This document shows, piece by piece, positions 33,736 through 35,863 of a DNA stretch of 35,863 nucleotides. This stretch comes from Bacteroidetes bacterium HGW-Bacteroidetes-6 (GTDB lineage: Bacteria; Bacteroidota; Bacteroidia; Bacteroidales; DTU049), in contig PHDB01000036.1 of the NCBI GenBank assembly GCA_002842495.1, positions 1 through 35,863 of the forward strand, given 5' to 3'. The position numbers and the translations under genes were made by a program. Numbering within the stretch: position 1 is the stretch's first letter; the number at the start of each line of letters is the position of its first letter. Below the pieces are notes generated by a model. It saw nothing but the letters and a program-made list of their open reading frames with translations, did not search any database and was not told where the DNA came from.

Positions 33736-33743
33736 CAAAGTTA
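33736..33743 (-). promoter_or_regulatory. -7 box (TAACTTTG) for the antiporter gene
   Basis: Exact TAnnTTTG on the minus strand, 17 bases from the ATG at 33718. It stands back to back with a TATCTTG (33777-33783) that may be a shortened -7 box for the kinase gene. Confidence 0.5.
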
Positions 33744-33801
33744 CTAAAAAACCATTCTATTTTGTTGGTGAATTTGTATCTTGCAATGCAATAATAAACA
33801 A

Positions 33802-35685
33802 ATGAGGCAATTTGTATTTATAGCAACAATATTATTTTTCTGGACATTCAGCTCTGCTGCACAGTCTTTGGTAGCTAATGCCGACAGTTTGTATAAACTT
33901 GGAGCTCTTAATCAGGCTATCAGTCTTTATGAGCAATGTCTTCAGCAGGAAAGAGTACTTGAAAATCCGGATTATAAATTGATTGCCGGTATTTTATCGT
34001 CACTGGGTGCTGCTTGCGAAGATGCTGGTCGGCTCGACGAAGCATTGAAATGGTACGAGCTTTTTCAGAAAGTTGCTCTTGTTGTGAAACCCGACGATGT
34101 GGTTGATTCTTACAACCTGATTGGAAATGTATGGTTTAGAAAAGGCAGATTCAATCAGGCTATCGATAATTATTTCAAAGCATTGTATTATTGTTTCCAA
34201 AATAACGATATTGGTTCGGCTGCCAGTGCAATGAATAATATTGGGAATGTTTACTTTAGTCTGGATGAATACGAAAAAGCGCTCGAATACTATCAAAGGG
34301 CAATCATTCTTATGCGCAGGCAGGGTATGCGCGAAGATTTGGCGGCTAGCCTTATAAATAGCGGGAATGTATATTTGTTGCTCGAAGATTTTTCCAAAGC
34401 CCGTAGTTGTTTTACCGATGCCTATAGAATTGCTGTTGAAACAGGCAACGGGATGAGGCAGGGAAGTGCGCTCACCAGTCTGGGAATTTATTATGAGAAG
34501 ACAAACAATATCGACTCGGCTGCCTGGTACTTTTCGCAAACAATGGCAATAGTTGATACTACCCAGTCGAGTGTTGAATATCTGATGACAATACGAGGTC
34601 TCGGATCGGTTGAAATGAAACGAGGCAACAACCAACTGGCTGCCGATTATCTCGATAAAGCCTATCGGTTGGCAAACGATGCCGGATTGACCGATGTGGC
34701 AACCGATATTCTCAATTTACTGATTCAGGTGAGCGAAAAACTATACAATCCCGTTAAAACCATTGAGTATTACCGAAGCTTTGTCGATTTGAGCAAGCAG
34801 GTTTCTCAGGCAGAAGTAAGTGAGAAAATGGCCAAATACGAACAATCGTACAAAACGCTTCTGAAAGAAAAAACCATTGAGGCACAGAAAAAGGAAATAG
34901 CAGCTGTGCAACAGGCAAATCGTTTTCTGACATGGCTTTTTATTGCCGTATTTGTGTTTTCGCTTGTATTGTTCTTTGTGTTCAGGAGATTATATATCAA
35001 CCGCAGCCGGATTCAGCAACATAAGCTCGAATCGAGGCTTATCGAAATCAGACTTCAGGCTCTTAGTGCTCAAATTAATCCGCATTTTGTTTCGAATGCC
35101 CTGAATTCCATACAGTCCTATTTTATCAAAGGTGATATCGAAAAGGCATCAGACTATCTGGCCGATTTTGGAATGCTCATTCGGATGGTTCTTGATAATA
35201 GTGTAAAAAACTTTATCCCGATCAGCGAAGAAATGCAGTTTTTATCGCTGTATCTCAAATTGGAACAGTTGCGCATGAGCCATAAGTTTGCTTTTAATAT
35301 TTCGTGCGACCCTTTGTTGTCCGATCCCGAGGTGCTTATTCCGCCTTTGCTCATTCAACCTTATGTGGAAAATGCAATCTGGCATGGAATATCCAATAAG
35401 GATGGATATGGTGAAATCGACGTGCATTTTGGGCTAAACGGAAATCAACTCATGGTAACTGTTTGCGATGATGGAATTGGGGTGGAACAATCAAAAAAAC
35501 TGCAAACCCAGTTTCCGCGAAAGCGTAAATCGTATGCCATGTCAATCAACCGCGACCGCATTAAACTGTTGGGCGATTTCTTCAAACGCCAGGTGGCTGT
35601 ATCGGTTGCACCTTTTGATAAAAATAAAAACACGGGAACTCAGGTGGAGTTAATTATTCCTGTTATATTTGAACAACAAAAATAA
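33802..35685 (+). CDS. TPR-containing LytS/YehU-type sensor histidine kinase
   Basis: The protein has 627 residues from the ATG at 33802, which begins the signal peptide (1-20, SSAA-Q). A TTG at 33781 is in frame but inferior. The periplasmic sensor consists of about seven tetratricopeptide repeats (25-330, for example AMNNIGNVYFSLDEYEKALEYYQRAI). A coiled linker, one transmembrane helix (375-396) and a His_kinase (PF06580) domain follow: the phosphoacceptor His428 in SAQINPHFVSNALNSIQ, the N-box LLIQPYVENAIWHG (516-529) and CDDGIG (555-560). It pairs with a response regulator 7 bases downstream. Such TPR kinases are common in Bacteroidota; the signal is unknown. Confidence 0.9.
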   Translation: MRQFVFIATILFFWTFSSAAQSLVANADSLYKLGALNQAISLYEQCLQQERVLENPDYKLIAGILSSLGAACEDAGRLDEALKWYELFQKVALVVKPDDVVDSYNLIGNVWFRKGRFNQAIDNYFKALYYCFQNNDIGSAASAMNNIGNVYFSLDEYEKALEYYQRAIILMRRQGMREDLAASLINSGNVYLLLEDFSKARSCFTDAYRIAVETGNGMRQGSALTSLGIYYEKTNNIDSAAWYFSQTMAIVDTTQSSVEYLMTIRGLGSVEMKRGNNQLAADYLDKAYRLANDAGLTDVATDILNLLIQVSEKLYNPVKTIEYYRSFVDLSKQVSQAEVSEKMAKYEQSYKTLLKEKTIEAQKKEIAAVQQANRFLTWLFIAVFVFSLVLFFVFRRLYINRSRIQQHKLESRLIEIRLQALSAQINPHFVSNALNSIQSYFIKGDIEKASDYLADFGMLIRMVLDNSVKNFIPISEEMQFLSLYLKLEQLRMSHKFAFNISCDPLLSDPEVLIPPLLIQPYVENAIWHGISNKDGYGEIDVHFGLNGNQLMVTVCDDGIGVEQSKKLQTQFPRKRKSYAMSINRDRIKLLGDFFKRQVAVSVAPFDKNKNTGTQVELIIPVIFEQQK

Positions 35686-35692
35686 TTTCTCT

Positions 35693-35863
35693 ATGTACAA
35701 TTGTTTAATCGTTGATGATGAAGCCGGTGCACGGCAACTCATACGCAGCTACCTTGAAAGGTTTGTAACCGGTTATAACATTGTTGATGAGGCCGATTCG
35801 GTGGCCGGGGCTGTTGAGAAAATCGATTCTTTGAAACCGGATCTGGTTCTCCTTGATATAGAA
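35693..35863 (+). CDS. Response regulator receiver domain (truncated by window end)
   Basis: 57 codons are visible to the window edge, with no stop. MYNCLIVDDEAGARQLIRSYL gives the acidic pocket (Asp8-Asp9) and DLVLLDIE ends at the expected phosphoacceptor Asp55. Given the LytS-type partner 7 bases upstream, a LytTR DNA-binding output domain is expected beyond the window; this is inference from family pairing. Confidence 0.9.
   Translation, partial: MYNCLIVDDEAGARQLIRSYLERFVTGYNIVDEADSVAGAVEKIDSLKPDLVLLDIE

Overview
The window looks like chromosomal DNA from a member of Bacteroidota, most likely the class Bacteroidia. Three things point there. A porP-gldK-gldL-gldM-gldN type IX secretion (T9SS) operon is present in the order known from Porphyromonas. 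Many genes are preceded by a TAnnTTTG-type -7 box, the Bacteroidota primary sigma signature, and few have a strong Shine-Dalgarno. There are also Bacteroidota-typical families (DUF4296, DUF2807/GIN lipoprotein, YwqK/MORN proteins, a T9SS sorting-domain cargo). The porP-linked order favours a Bacteroidales-like lineage over a Flavobacterium-like one. I saw no phage, IS, CRISPR or RNA gene.

Layout. 1-6.65 kb: the tail of an unknown gene; a minus-strand pair (single-pass coiled-coil membrane protein plus a CphA2-like ATP-grasp protein with a decayed Mur-ligase domain); an M28 peptidase; and a MORN/YwqK protein whose C-terminal half resembles GldN. 6.65-9.2 kb: an RlmI-type rRNA methyltransferase and a secreted protein with a T9SS C-terminal domain. 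9.4-11.3 kb: a three-gene envelope cluster (GIN lipoprotein and two small predicted outer-membrane barrels). 11.9-14.9 kb: asparagine synthase and a GT2 glycosyltransferase, followed by an intergenic region with three related palindromic repeats. 15.2-20.4 kb: miaB (minus), then topA with an abutting arginase-fold gene that has lost half of its metal ligands. 20.8-26.9 kb: porP/sprF, gldK, gldL, gldM and gldN, closed by a strong bidirectional terminator. 26.9-33.7 kb: comM, a small lipoprotein, a DUF4296 lipoprotein, a DUF1338 dioxygenase, recG and a cation/proton antiporter. 33.8 kb to the end: a TPR-containing LytS-type histidine kinase and the start of its response regulator.

How it fits together. 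The T9SS genes encode an outer-membrane PorP-family protein, the GldK/GldN outer-membrane ring and the GldL/GldM proton-driven motor. The protein at 8118-9161 is a plausible cargo. The most notable unexplained items are the MORN-GldN-like protein, the degenerate arginase-like protein lying between topA and the T9SS operon, and the CphA2-like protein coupled to a membrane coiled-coil partner. Several starts were moved to internal ATGs because the longest frame began at TTG or GTG, sometimes inside a promoter, or because the signal peptide begins at an internal ATG.
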